A DNA stretch of 64,000 bases from Bog-473 sp963770645. GTDB taxonomy: Bacteria; Actinomycetota; Acidimicrobiia; Acidimicrobiales; RAAP-2. The translations under genes were made by a program, and so were the position numbers. The stretch spans positions 434,001-498,000 of the forward strand of contig CAVYQL010000004.1 of the NCBI GenBank assembly GCA_963770645.1, read 5' to 3'. The notes beneath the pieces are model-generated. The model searched no databases. It was not told the origin of the DNA and saw nothing but the letters and a program-made list of their open reading frames with translations. Shown piece by piece: positions 8,233 to 18,352 of this stretch; the stretch's first letter is position 1, and every line of letters starts with the position of its first letter.

Positions 8233-9412
8233 CGGCCTTGCGATTTTCGGCGGCGTTCCCAAGTTCGCCGAAGAGCTGCCAGTCGGACAGCTCTACTCTC
8301 CCGACTGGGATTCCTACGTGCGCGAGATGGGTGCCATCTTTGATCGGGAGTACTACACCAACCACGGTCCACTGGCCCGAGAGTTCGAGATGCAGATCGC
8401 TGAGTTCCTCGGAGTTCGAAACGCGCTCTGTGTCACGAACGCGACCGTGGGCCTGATTGTGGTCGCGACTGCGATGTCGCTGACGGGAAAGGTGATCCTG
8501 CCTGCCTTCACGTTCATCGCGAGCGCTCAAGCCCTGACCTGGACCGGGCTCGAACCCGTCTTCTGCGATATCGACGAGACAACCCACCATCTCTCGCGCG
8601 AAATCGTGGAACCTCTGATCACGAGCGATGTGCGAGCCATTCTCGGCGTCAATCTCTGGGGAGGAACGTGCAATCCTCCTGAACTCGAGAAGCTCGCCCG
8701 AGATGCCGACATGTCACTTTTCTTCGATTCGGCGCAGGCATTCGGGTGTGCCCTCGGTGGCAAGCGGGTCGCCTCACACGGAGCGGCAGAGGTCTTCTCC
8801 TTTCACGCAACAAAGATCGTGAATAGTGCAGAGGGCTGCTGTATCACGACCGATGATGACGACCTGGCGGCTCGTATGCGCAATATTCGCAGCAGCTACG
8901 GTGCTGGTCCGCCCGTGAGCGTTCCAATCACGACAAACGGACGGTTTTCCGAGGCGCAGGCCGCGCTAGGTCTTCTCAGCCTCTCCCGGTACAACGACCA
9001 TCAAGGGCAGAACGCACGGCTCTGGGACCGATATGCACGCGGGTTGAGCTCAATCCCGGGAATCGACGTCCTTGCCCCTGCCTCGGTCGACGAGTCGAAC
9101 TGGCAATCGCTCAGTTGCATCATCGATGCGCAACGATTCGGTCTTCCGCGAGATGCCATTTTGCGCATCCTCAAGGCGGAGCGGGTGAACGCGCGCCGAT
9201 ACTTCTATCCAGGGTGCCACCGGAGCGTGCCATATTCCACTTGGCTGCCGCAGTATCGAGACGCCCTGCCCAACACAGATGCGCTCTGCCGTGGGGTTAT
9301 CCAGTTGCCACTGGGTGCTCGAGTGACGACCGACGATGTTGACAAGATCGTCGCAGTCATCGATCTGGCCCAGCGGCACTCAGAAGAGGCGGCACGTCGG
9401 CTTGCTGCCTAA
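8216..9412 (+). CDS. DegT/DnrJ/EryC1/StrS-type sugar aminotransferase 2
   Basis: This 398-residue paralogue of the preceding enzyme shares the opening pattern (DGLAIFGGVPKFAEELPVGQ against DLAIFGGAVAFQRVRPTSDL). Motifs include TNATVGLIVVATAM, PAFTFIASAQALTWTGLEPV, LFFDSAQAFG and the PLP lysine in FSFHATKIVNSAEG. It starts with an ATG 17 bases inside the upstream gene, so the two are likely co-translated. Together they may install two amino groups or form a heteromer. The following WbqC and methyltransferase genes suggest that the amino sugar is further modified. Confidence 0.86.
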   Translation: MSAEIDGLAIFGGVPKFAEELPVGQLYSPDWDSYVREMGAIFDREYYTNHGPLAREFEMQIAEFLGVRNALCVTNATVGLIVVATAMSLTGKVILPAFTFIASAQALTWTGLEPVFCDIDETTHHLSREIVEPLITSDVRAILGVNLWGGTCNPPELEKLARDADMSLFFDSAQAFGCALGGKRVASHGAAEVFSFHATKIVNSAEGCCITTDDDDLAARMRNIRSSYGAGPPVSVPITTNGRFSEAQAALGLLSLSRYNDHQGQNARLWDRYARGLSSIPGIDVLAPASVDESNWQSLSCIIDAQRFGLPRDAILRILKAERVNARRYFYPGCHRSVPYSTWLPQYRDALPNTDALCRGVIQLPLGARVTTDDVDKIVAVIDLAQRHSEEAARRLAA

Positions 9413-9466
9413 GGTGACATATTCCTCCACATGGCTCCGCGATACACCGCCGAAAAGGAAGTCTCC

Positions 9467-10186
9467 GTGAGGCTCGGAATCATGCAGCCGTACTTCTTTC
9501 CGTACTTGGGCTATTTCGCGCTAATTTCGAAAACAGACGCGTGGGTGGTGTTCGATGTATCGCAGTACACACCAAAGTCATGGATGAACCGCAATCGCGT
9601 CTTGCACCCGACGGCAGGCTGGATGTACGTCACCGTGCCCCTGAAGGGTTCGTCAAGAAACATGGCCATTCATGAAGCTCGCGTTTCGGACCGCGCCGGC
9701 ACCCACCGTTCCGTCCTCGGAAAGTTGAGTCACTACCGGAAGCGGGCACCCCACTACGCCCAGGTCTGTAGCCTGGTCGATCAGACCTTCGAAGGCCTGA
9801 TCGACGACTCGTTGGTGCATCTGAACACGAATGCCCTGCGGGCGGTCTGCACCTATATGGACATACCGTTCTCGTACCAGATTGCATCGGAGATGGATAT
9901 CTCCATCCCACCAGTCACTCACCCGGGCGGCTGGGCTCCGGCCATTTCCCAATCCTTGGGGGCGGACGACTACATCAACCCAATTGGTGGACGAGACCTT
10001 TTCGACTCCGCTGAGTTCGCCGCGAACGGAGTAGCTCTCAGCTACCTCGACATGCCGACCTTGGTCTACCCTACAGCGAACTTTGCATTCGTTCCCGATC
10101 TCTCCATTCTGGACGTGCTCATGTGGAACGAACCTGAGTCAGTCGTCAGCGCGATCGAGACCGCACGAGTCGTCAAGGTGACCTGA
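9467..10186 (+). CDS. WbqC family protein
   Basis: This 239-residue protein opens with the family signature RLGIMQPYFFPYLGYFAL, followed by a VVFDVSQYTPKSWMNRNRV segment. WbqC-like proteins occur in polysaccharide and amino-sugar clusters and are thought to act in modification of an amino sugar (for example N-acylation); the chemistry is not well established. The start is the GTG at 9467, supported by an AAAGGAAG Shine-Dalgarno sequence at 9454-9461; the in-frame ATG at 9431 would add 12 residues that look untranslated. It sits between the aminotransferase pair and a methyltransferase. Confidence 0.85.
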   Translation: MRLGIMQPYFFPYLGYFALISKTDAWVVFDVSQYTPKSWMNRNRVLHPTAGWMYVTVPLKGSSRNMAIHEARVSDRAGTHRSVLGKLSHYRKRAPHYAQVCSLVDQTFEGLIDDSLVHLNTNALRAVCTYMDIPFSYQIASEMDISIPPVTHPGGWAPAISQSLGADDYINPIGGRDLFDSAEFAANGVALSYLDMPTLVYPTANFAFVPDLSILDVLMWNEPESVVSAIETARVVKVT

Positions 10187-10188
10187 CT

Positions 10189-10905
10189 ATGCACCCTCCG
10201 GAAAATCCCGCCGGCTCCACCCCTGACTACGAATACAACGAGTACCCCAAGTCTCTGCCACCTGACGACTTCTGGGGCCAAGTCCGCCGGACAAGGTACG
10301 GAAAGCCCATTAGTGAAGACGAACTTCGCGTCATCATCGACACCATTGAGAAGGGCCTCGATCTCAGCAGCAGTGATTTTCTCCTCGATCTCGCTTGCGG
10401 AAACGGTGCGCTTTCCAACCGCCTATTTGGCTCTTGTCGCGCTTTCGTAGGAGTCGACGCCTCCGAGTATCTGATCGAGGTCGCAAAGAAGAACTTTGAG
10501 CAATTGCCCGATTTCGAATTCCTCCTCCGCGATGTCGCAGAGTTTGTGCGGGACGAACCAGAGCCCCTGCGTTTCACTAAGGCCATGTGCTATGCCGGCT
10601 TTCAGTACCTGAACCGGGAAACGGCGGAGCGAACCTTGATGGGTCTGAGCCAGCGTTTCGAGAACATCGACACCGTCTTTCTCGGCAACGTGCCTGACAA
10701 AGACCGCGCACATGTCTTCTTCGGTTCGGAAACCGGCTACGAAGACAAGCTGTCCGAAGCAACCAGCCAGATCGGGGTCTGGTGGTCAGAGAAGGAGCTG
10801 CACGAGTTCGCCGCTGCAGCCGGGTGGATCGCAAGGTTCCGGCGCATGCCGGAGCATATTTTCAACGCCAACTATCGCTTCGATGCACACTTGACGAGGT
10901 CATGA
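10189..10905 (+). CDS. Class I SAM-dependent methyltransferase
   Basis: This 238-residue methyltransferase has motif I as LLDLACGNGALS near residue 64, an acidic end of strand 2 in FVGVDASEYLIEVAKK, and FTKAMCYAGFQYLNRE in place of motif IV. It starts 2 bases after the WbqC stop and its own stop overlaps the next start (ATGA at 10902-10905). It probably methylates the sugar made by the upstream aminotransferase-WbqC set, or the growing glycan. Target inferred from neighbours only. Confidence 0.82.
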   Translation: MHPPENPAGSTPDYEYNEYPKSLPPDDFWGQVRRTRYGKPISEDELRVIIDTIEKGLDLSSSDFLLDLACGNGALSNRLFGSCRAFVGVDASEYLIEVAKKNFEQLPDFEFLLRDVAEFVRDEPEPLRFTKAMCYAGFQYLNRETAERTLMGLSQRFENIDTVFLGNVPDKDRAHVFFGSETGYEDKLSEATSQIGVWWSEKELHEFAAAAGWIARFRRMPEHIFNANYRFDAHLTRS

Positions 10906-12069
10906 CGCCCCGCGTCTCGATACTCATACCGGCATTTCGGCCTGAAATTCCTGGATGTCAGCATCGCCACCTCGCTCGGTCAGACATGGCGGGACTTCGA
11001 GCTGATAATTAGCGATGACAGCGCCGGCACTGACGTCGAGTCCGTCGTTTCTAAGTGGGAGGACTCCAGGATTCGATATGTGAGGAATCCCAATCGTGGG
11101 CTGCCCGGAGCAAACCGAGATCATCTCATTTCCCTGGCGACCGGGAAGTACATGAAGTTCCTGCATGACGACGATTTCCTGTTTCCAGAGACTCTTGAGC
11201 GACTTACCGAGGCAGCCGAAAAGTCGGCGGCTGCAGTCGTCTTCAGCTCGTGGTGCGTCATTGACGAGATGGGGAGGCCGGGACAACTTGTGGAAGCGGT
11301 CGAATCCGGCGAGGAGCGGGTCTTTCCGACGGAGGAGTTCTTCGAACGCGTCGTTGCCCAGAGGCTGAACCTCGTAGGCGGCCCGAGTCACGTGCTCTTG
11401 GAACGCGACGCGTTACAGGCGATACCGGATCCGTTTGATCTGCAAGGTGTGCGAATGAGGTTCTTGACGGACGTCGCACTTTTCACCAACCTCGCCCACC
11501 ACGGCATGAAGTTCGTTGGCATGGGCTTCCTCGGGTCGATCTATCGCGTTCACGGCGGGCAGTACTCACAACAGAAGGGAACCGCTTATTCCGCTCTACT
11601 GTTCGAATTCGAACTTCTTATGCGTTGGTCGGTCGACCAGGGTCACTTGACCCCAGATCGCTACCAGGAGTCGATGGTGTCCCTTCAGAGGGATTACGCC
11701 GCCTCTGTCACGGAGTACCCGGAACTGAAGCGGTTGATCGAGCTGGATGGTGCGCCGGGATCAGACGGTCGCTTTCTGTCCAAGGAATTCTCGATGGCCA
11801 TTGATCGGGCCCATAGGCAGATCGACGATCGCCTCTCCGTTCGCCGAGCGACAGGTGACGAACAGGTGCTCGTCGGGCTCGAGTCGAGCGAGGAGCCGGC
11901 GAGCTCTCCCGAGGAAGTGGCTCGTCTCCGGGCTCAGTTGATACAAGCCCAGAGCGAAGGAGAGCTTTGGCGGAGTGAGTTCGAGATGCTTCGCCGGACC
12001 CGCACCTTTCGCTACTCGAGATGGCCCCGGGCGTTGTACGAGAGCTTCCGCCGCAGCGGCGGCATGTGA
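10902..12069 (+). CDS. Family 2 glycosyltransferase, frame broken near 10939
   Basis: The ATG at 10902 opens TPRVSILIPAF, then one extra base near 10939 shifts the frame. The other frame continues KFLDVSIATSLGQTWRDFEL, RNPNRGLPGANRDH, and the metal-binding FLHDDDF. This is a complete GT2 domain of about 230 residues, with a C-terminal tail of about 100 residues containing a helical EVARLRAQLIQAQSEGELWR segment and an arginine-rich end. It would transfer a sugar at the membrane face. The sequence is conserved across the break, so an indel error is likelier than decay. It is the first frame break in the window. Confidence 0.78.
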
Positions 12070-12085
12070 ACCGGCGCACCCAGGA

Positions 12086-12169
12086 GCCCTCGGTCTGAGG
12101 CAACGGGAGCCCGCAACTCAGCGCTGAGGCGGCCGAGGGCGCCCGCTCTTTATATTTCGACCTCAGACC
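12086..12169. terminator. Nested inverted repeats between convergent genes
   Basis: Three perfect inverted pairs lie here: GCCCTCGG (12086-12093) with CCGAGGGC (12133-12140), GGTCTGAGG (12092-12100) with CCTCAGACC (12161-12169), and the palindrome CTCAGCGCTGAG (12117-12128). They separate the plus-strand glycosyltransferase stop at 12069 from the minus-strand membrane protein, whose TGA lies inside the outer arm. This is probably a bidirectional terminator. Confidence 0.45.
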
Positions 12170-13976
12170 GACCAGAGAGCTACACCGCCTACGTCGCGGT
12201 GCGGGCCGAGGGCCCGATCGAACATATTCGTGGCACAAGCGGCACCCATGCTTGCCGTCACGACCACCACGTACCTCGCGTTCCAATGACGCAGAGTGCG
12301 CCGTGTCTCCTCCACGGATATCCCGGGAGCCGCACCCACTCCACAGTTGGTCATGGCCTGTTCGAGCGTCGAGGGTGCGGCAATGAACGACGCCGTGCCC
12401 TTGGGCGACGATGCAAACACGGCGTACCCACCCGGCATGCGGAAGCTCATATTGGACATCGCCTGCCATACCATGGCGGAAGAATCGACCGGATTGGCGC
12501 TGGGATAGATGACGGCTGTTGTTCCACTCGGCAGTGACCGAGCGGTACTCGTGAACCAAGATGGCACGGTCGCCGCACTCGCCGCGTACGGCCATGCGGG
12601 CACGAGTGGCCATAGCAGCGAACACGCCCACCAAGATGCAGGCACCGCCTGACTTGACGCGACCTCTTAGCCACGGGACCCCATGGATCCTGTCGATGAT
12701 GAGGGCGAAGATGAGCGCGACGAACAACCAGAAAAAAATGATATAGCGCGATGCCACGCCGCTTTCGAGAAGCGGAAGATGCGCGAGCACGATGAATGGG
12801 AGTGGTACGCCAGTCTCATGCCCGCCAACATGGAGGTGGGACCCCATCGACAGGACCAGCCCAGCAAGCGCCATGATGGCGCAGTAGACCGCGAAGCGGT
12901 TTCGACGGAGCAGTACCATGCCCACCGCGAGAACCGCCAGAAGCGGGATTCCGACGTAGGTCCCGTTCTCGAGGGGGGCCTCGAAGGTGATCTGTCCCTG
13001 CGCATCCCGTTCGGCCACATAGGAATCGCCGCGATCGGCTTCACCGAATTGGAAATGCTGGTTCACGGTCGGAACGACGAGACCAGCGGGATCACTTGAA
13101 AGACCGGCGATGGTAACGGCCTGCTGCGCCGGCCCGTTGATGTGCTGTGGTCCCGCGAGAGCGGTCCACGCCCCGTAGCCCACACCCAGGATCACCACGA
13201 CGGCTGCAACTGCTCCGAACCCCGCCACTTCTGCGCGCGTCCACTGGGGCGCGCTTGATCAAGAACAGGGCACCGACGACGACTGCGATCACGAACATGA
13301 CAGCCAACGAGGCGAATATCTCGGTCGAAATGTAGAACTGAGCCACAAAGCAGCCGCCAAGGGCCAGTCCGTAGAGCCAAGGTGAACGGTCGTCGAGGGT
13401 GACAAAGCGATGGATGACCAGGATGATGAGCGGCGGCACCACGGAGAACATCACGAAGAGGTGGGCCAGCGAAGCGCCGACGACGAAGGGGGAGAAGCCG
13501 TAGAGGAGCCCCCCGACGAAGGCGGCCGGCCACCAGGCGACAAATCGTCGCGCCATGAGGAAAAAGGTCATGGCCGAGCCCGAGAAACCAAGAGCGATGA
13601 GGACGTTGAAGGTTGCAATCGGGCCGAAGAGAAACGTGATCGGCGCACCTAACACGCCGAGAAGTGGCATCGTCGTGTTGTCCATCAGGTTCACCCCGAC
13701 GGGAGCGTTGAGCCAGTTGTTCTCGAAGGGATTGACCGAGTGAAGGACCGCCCAAGGGGTCTGCGCGAGAAACCACACCTCCTCCCCTATGTCCGCGCCA
13801 CCGGTCGACTGGAGCGTATGGGCGAACCCATGCAGCCAGACATTCCAGTTGGCAAGGAATGCAACGAAGACGTAGGCGGTCAGGCTGAAGACCGTTCCGT
13901 GCCATCGTGATTGACGGGGGCTTTCCACTTTCGAGGAATGGCGCGTTCGGTGGCGAGGGAGCGTCGACGCGCGCAT
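12163..13976 (-). CDS. Polytopic membrane protein, glycosyltransferase-like, two frame breaks
   Basis: This is an inferred protein of about 600 residues read through three frames. The first frame (from the ATG at 13976) gives many hydrophobic segments, for example VFSLTAYVFVAFLANWNVWL and LFVMFSVVPPLIILVIHRFV. The frame changes near 13250 to AGFGAVAAVVVILGVGYGAW, and near 12630 to a soluble tail ending DVGGVALWSV. A DIGEEVWFLAQTP acidic loop follows the first span, as in GT-C type membrane glycosyltransferases acting on lipid-linked donors outside the membrane. A TTG at 13994 is an alternative start. GT-C function is inference; it could be an uncharacterised membrane protein. Confidence 0.62.
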
Positions 13977-14034
13977 GCTCTCCACTCTTTCCAAGATCCG
14001 GCTTAGGGGGCGGAGGCCTCCGCGACGGTCGACA

Positions 14035-14820
14035 TCACGTCGCCCGCACAGATGACGGTCGTCCCGTAGAAACCACCGTAAACATCGACGTGGACCGAGA
14101 AGGCCCGTCGAGCGTCAATGTCTGGTCATGGTACGTCACGACATTGCCCGTGAAACCCAGGACCTCGCCAAAGCGGACGAAGAGTTGAGGGCTGAACTTC
14201 CACCAAGTATCGAGACTCGGTGACTCCGGCGTCGACAACCATTTGAGCATCGGCACATCGTCCGGAACGTCGGCATGGTGTAGATCCGTCACGACGAGCG
14301 AATCACAAAGACGGGCGCAGTTCTCGACGACCAGAAGTGGATCACGAACGTGGAGCAGTACAGCGCAGAGAACCGCAATGTCGAAATGCCCTAGCTCGTC
14401 GGGCAAGTCGTAGACGTTGCCGTAGTGCACTCGGGCCTTGCTCCCTAGGCGCTCATGGGCGAACCAGTAGCCATTCCGGAGCCCTTCCATGCCAGCAGTA
14501 CGACTCCGCGAGAACTCATTGACATCCATGCCTGCATCGGGGACCGCGTCCCATGCCAGGTCGGGAGAGAGCTCGACGGAAACCACCTCCGCTCCGCACG
14601 ACTCCATGAAGAAGGACAGGTACCCGGACACGGGACCAATCTCAAGGACTCGCTTACCGGAGAGATCGACATGGCCCACGTAGTCGTCTTCACCGCCTCG
14701 AAGATCCCAATGACCTCCCTGCGTCATGCCGTAGCCAGGTATTTCCATCACGTGGTAGAAGTGGCACTCGTCTGCGCGGCCAACTTGACGCGGGGTGGCA
14801 TACAACTCTGGGGAATCCAT
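14035..14820 (-). CDS. SAM-dependent methyltransferase
   Basis: This intact 261-residue class I methyltransferase contains motif I as KRVLEIGPVSGYLSFFM, an acidic end to strand 2 in VVSVELSPDLAWD, and a later GHFDIAVLCAVLLHVRDPL segment. A long region follows in which LKWLSTPESPSLDTWWKFSP may bind the substrate. It resembles methyltransferases found beside polysaccharide glycosyltransferases. It is upstream of the membrane protein on the same strand, so they may form one unit. The acceptor is unknown. Confidence 0.8.
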   Translation of the reverse strand: MDSPELYATPRQVGRADECHFYHVMEIPGYGMTQGGHWDLRGGEDDYVGHVDLSGKRVLEIGPVSGYLSFFMESCGAEVVSVELSPDLAWDAVPDAGMDVNEFSRSRTAGMEGLRNGYWFAHERLGSKARVHYGNVYDLPDELGHFDIAVLCAVLLHVRDPLLVVENCARLCDSLVVTDLHHADVPDDVPMLKWLSTPESPSLDTWWKFSPQLFVRFGEVLGFTGNVVTYHDQTLTLDGPSRSTSMFTVVSTGRPSSVRAT

Positions 14821-15060
14821 GCGGGCGAACAGTACCAGTTGCCCCTGCGGGAACTAGTGGTCCGAGCGCCCGATTTCGGGTCGCGACGAGGCTGCCGCAT
14901 TAGTGATTCCCGCTAGGATGGCGGGAGCGAAGCCGACCCTCCCTCGGGCATCATGTCTATCTCGATTCGAAGCGATTACAAGACACACGAGCAGCCGCGA
15001 CGTAACGTCATCGCGATGTTCGCCGCGCAGTCCTTAGCAACCTGAGACCATTTTGGCCAC

Positions 15061-16008
15061 GTGACGATCGCACCGAAATCATTCTCATCCGAATCCGGAC
15101 CCTCAACGTCGGTCCAGAACCTCACCTACAAGGACGTGGCAGTCCTTGAAGCCATCCTCCCTATCGACAACCTCCACGTCGCAGACACCGAGTGGAGTCC
15201 CTTCCTCCCCTTCATGACGTGGCTCATTTCGTCGCTCAAGCCCGAAGTGACGGTAGACCTGGAGTTCGAGGTCCGCTCTTCCTTTCGCCCAATTTGGGAA
15301 GCGGCACGCAAGGTAGATCCGCCCTCCAAATGCATCGTGGTCCTGCTCGTCGACCCTGGGCAATCAGACCAAGGTCGTCGAGCCGCGGTACGGCAGTTCA
15401 ACGCCCTCATCTCAGAGTCGGCGACACGTCTTGGGGGCATGCTCGAGGGTGCGGTCGAAGAGGACGACGTTATCGAATCAGGGTTCCCCCTGGTTCGACT
15501 CCTACATCTGGCCCTCACCGACGACGTGGATCGAAGTCCGGAATACCTCCAGAAGTGGGTCGACCAGATGGCCCCCGGGGCTGTTCTCGTACTCACGACG
15601 ACTCACTCGGGAGGATCCGAGTACTCGACGACACGCGAGTACGTGGCAGACCAGGCTCCCTCGACAGTCATCAGAATCGGACCCAGCGCAGAGATCTTCG
15701 TGGCGCAAGTGCCGGTTGAGGGTGCGACACCATTGATCGATTTTCTTCGGAAGGCTCCGGCGTCGTTCGGTGGGCTGTTCGCCCTCCTGGCAGAGAGGGA
15801 CGAGTTCCGCCATATTCTCGGACCCGAGGCAATGTCGCCATCCGCCCTGAGAAACCTGATCGATTCACTCGAAGAAAGCCGCCGAGTCGAGAGAGAGACC
15901 TTTCAGTTTGCTCTGGACGCAACAAGGGAAACGATGGCGACTCTCGCGACTCAGTCGGGCATACTGAGGGATGAGCTGATCGATTCGAAGGAACAGGCGA
16001 GAAATTGA
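15061..16008 (+). CDS. N-terminal methyltransferase-like part of a large multidomain glycosyltransferase
   Basis: This is a 315-residue open frame from GTG 15061. Residues 35-90 (TEWSPFLPFMTWLISSLKPE onward) and 160-190 (KWVDQMAPGAVLVLTTTH) follow the layout of a class I methyltransferase-like Rossmann domain. The SAM glycine motif is poor (VTVDLEFEVRSSFRP), so the module may be inactive. After about 265 it becomes helical (LIDSLEESRRVERETFQFAL). The stop at 16006-16008 is probably an indel: one base changed gives EQAREIEKAVMRDEYFGRLD, continuing the coiled coil into the GT2 module. Confidence 0.65.
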   Translation: MTIAPKSFSSESGPSTSVQNLTYKDVAVLEAILPIDNLHVADTEWSPFLPFMTWLISSLKPEVTVDLEFEVRSSFRPIWEAARKVDPPSKCIVVLLVDPGQSDQGRRAAVRQFNALISESATRLGGMLEGAVEEDDVIESGFPLVRLLHLALTDDVDRSPEYLQKWVDQMAPGAVLVLTTTHSGGSEYSTTREYVADQAPSTVIRIGPSAEIFVAQVPVEGATPLIDFLRKAPASFGGLFALLAERDEFRHILGPEAMSPSALRNLIDSLEESRRVERETFQFALDATRETMATLATQSGILRDELIDSKEQARN

Positions 16009-17227
16009 AAAAGCGGTCATGCGGGACGAATATTTTGGACGGCTTGACGAGCTCACTGCGAAACTCTCGACGTCCGCGGCCCGATATACCCGCGAGCTGA
16101 CCATTCGGGAGCTGGCACTTGAAGCGCGAGAGACGCGAAGCCGAGAGGCTCGCAGGCGAAGCCGCCGAGGCCCAGCGACGGCTTGCCGAGCTCTTGAGCA
16201 CATCGTCGTGGCGTTTGACTGCTCCCCTCCGACTCTTGTCACGCCTCGCCGGATCAGGACGGGCCAAAGATCAATCCGCCGCCGCGACTGAGGATCCGAT
16301 GCGTCCCGCCGGACAGCAGTCCACTCTTCACCGAAACATCTCGATCATCGTTCTCAACTACAACCAGGCAAACACGACGGTCGATTGCCTCGAGGCACTT
16401 CACCGCGCATCGAGCGAACTCATTCGCGAGATCATCGTGGTGGACAATGGGTCCACCGATGAAGAGGTCGCGATTCTGCGAGAGCATCGTCGTCACACGC
16501 CACTTCACGCTCGTGGAAGTAGGAGAGAATCGTTTTTTCAGCGAAGGCAACAACATCGGAGTAGATCACGCATCCACCGATTACATCGTGTTTCTTGAAC
16601 AACGATGCGTTTGTTCATCGTGGTTGGATCGAGACGTTGGCGGCAACGATGGAAAGTGACCCATCGATCGCAGCAGTGGGGCCCATGTTCTTGTACCCCG
16701 ATGGCCGGGTACAAGAGGTCGGAGGCATAGCGCTCGCCACGGGAGATGTCGTCCAGATCGGGAAGGGCTCAGTGTGGGGAGCCGATCACTTCGACACGCC
16801 GTGCGCCGTTGACTTCTGTTCTGCTGCCTGCCTCATGGTGAAGCGCGCTGACTTTCTCCGGGTAGGCGGGTTCGGCTTCGAGTGGGAGCCGGCATACTAC
16901 GAGGACATTGATCTCTGTTTGAAGCTGTGGACATCGTGCGGCAAGGTCGTGGTGAACCCGCTCGCCCGGGTGACCCATATCGAGAGTCACACCACATCTG
17001 ATTCACGGCTACAACTCCAGAACATCTCCGAAATCAATAGAGAACGGTTCGTGTCCAAGTGGGGCTCTTGGCTTGCCGCAAGGCAACTCGCGACCACGTT
17101 CGTGGCGCCGGGTGATTCGAGTCCTGTCGGCGACCGACCCGCAGCGGTCATCCCTGTCAGCAACTCACGCCACGGTCCAGGTCTGCCCAACCGCCCTACA
17201 TCCTCTTTTCGCCCTATCCCCTCGTGA
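16009..17227 (+). CDS. Coiled coil plus GT2 module of the same multidomain protein, several frame breaks
   Basis: Read across breaks near 16130, 16500 and 16598, this segment gives a coiled coil (EAERLAGEAAEAQRRLAELL) and then a GT2 domain. The domain shows NISIIVLNYNQANTTVDCLE, EIIVVDNGSTDEE, NRFFSEGNNIGVDHASTDY, LNNDAFVHRGW, and a FEWEPAYYEDIDLCLKLW acceptor region. At 16598 the text reads TTTCTTGAAC where TTTCTGAAC restores LNND, a clear one-base insertion. It should be a cytoplasmic sugar transferase working with the flanking modules. I place it in one polypeptide with the 15061 and 17155 parts. Confidence 0.65.
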
Positions 17228-18314
17228 CCAGGAGGCGGAGAGCGAGTGATGTTCGAGTTGGCTGCGTTACTCAGCTCTGGTGCGGGAGTAGCGAATGTCA
17301 TATTCAGTACACCACATGCCTACAGCTCCATTCGGATGGCGCAGATCTCATCGGCATTCGGGTTTGATGAGGTGGTGGCCACTCCTCGGTCATTCGTCGA
17401 GACCGACATATCGGACTGCCAGTTCGCGGTCATTCTCGGCAATTCGATCGTTCCTCCGATTGAGTCATTCGGACTTCGCAGTGCCTACTTACTCCAGTTC
17501 CCTTTTCGGTTGCCCGACTCAGAGGTCGAGTCGCACGGGCACTGGCTCAGCAATTTCAGCGAAATTTGGGTTTACTCCGAGTTTGTTCGGCGTCACGTGG
17601 ATGGTCTTATTCGCTACTACGGGTTGACGGCCCCACCGATCCGCGTCATCCCGCCGCCAGCTCAATGGGTCGACGCTCAGCCGGGCCAGCCTTGGAGCCG
17701 TCGAAGGACGATACTCACCGTGGGACGCTTCTTCGCTGGCGGACACAACAAGCGCCACGACGCCGTGATCGAGATGTTCCGCACTCTGGACAAGAGGACC
17801 GACTCGAATCTCCAGCTCGCCTTGGCAGGATCGATCCATCCGACGGCCGAGGGAAGGGAGCGATTCAGAGAGCTTCAGGGGATGGCGGACGGCCTCCCTG
17901 CTCGTTCCACCCCAATGTCAGTCACGACGAGCTCGCCCATCTCTACATGACCTCTGCGGTGCTCATTCACGCGGCGGGGATGGGCGTCGACGAACTCGAG
18001 TTTCCCGAACAGTTGGAGCACTTCGGTATCACCCCAGTGGAGGCCGCTAGCTTCGGATGTATTCCAGTGGTGTTCGCCGGCGGAGGTCCCAAGGACGTCG
18101 TCACGCAACTGGGCTGCGACACACTGTTTCGAACATCGGACGAATGCGTGGACTGATCGAGAGTCACTCCTGAACGATCCGCAGCGTTCGACGGCACTGA
18201 GCGAGCAGTTGATCACCAGCTCCGGCAGTTCTCCGCCGAACAGTTTGGAATCGGGTCATCGAGGCAATCACCACCATGGGCGTGTCGTTCAACGTAATGA
18301 GCGACCACCGGTGA
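17155..18314 (+). CDS. GT4 module at the C-terminus of the multidomain protein, frame broken
   Basis: The segment YILFSPYPLVT then GGGERVMFELAALL is the classic start of a family 4 glycosyltransferase; an extra base near 17232 splits it. It continues VYSEFVRRHVDG, TILTVGRFFAGGHNKRHDAV, then after a break near 17890 CSFHPNVSHDELAHLY and FPEQLEHFGITPVEAASFG, the donor-sugar E-x7-E region. After further breaks near 18155-18250 it ends RVIEAITTMGVSFNVMSDHR at the TGA at 18312-18314. It probably adds a second sugar after the GT2 module. The family is clear; continuity with the upstream part is inferred from the unbroken domain order. Confidence 0.68.
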
Positions 18315-18352
18315 GCGTATGACCGGCGGGCGCTGACGTTGGTCTCGGCGAC

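Noticed and set aside
11708..12600. Minus-strand frame extending under the GT2 gene
   Set aside because: It is the out-of-frame continuation of the membrane protein past its second frame break; the plus-strand GT2 has clear motifs.
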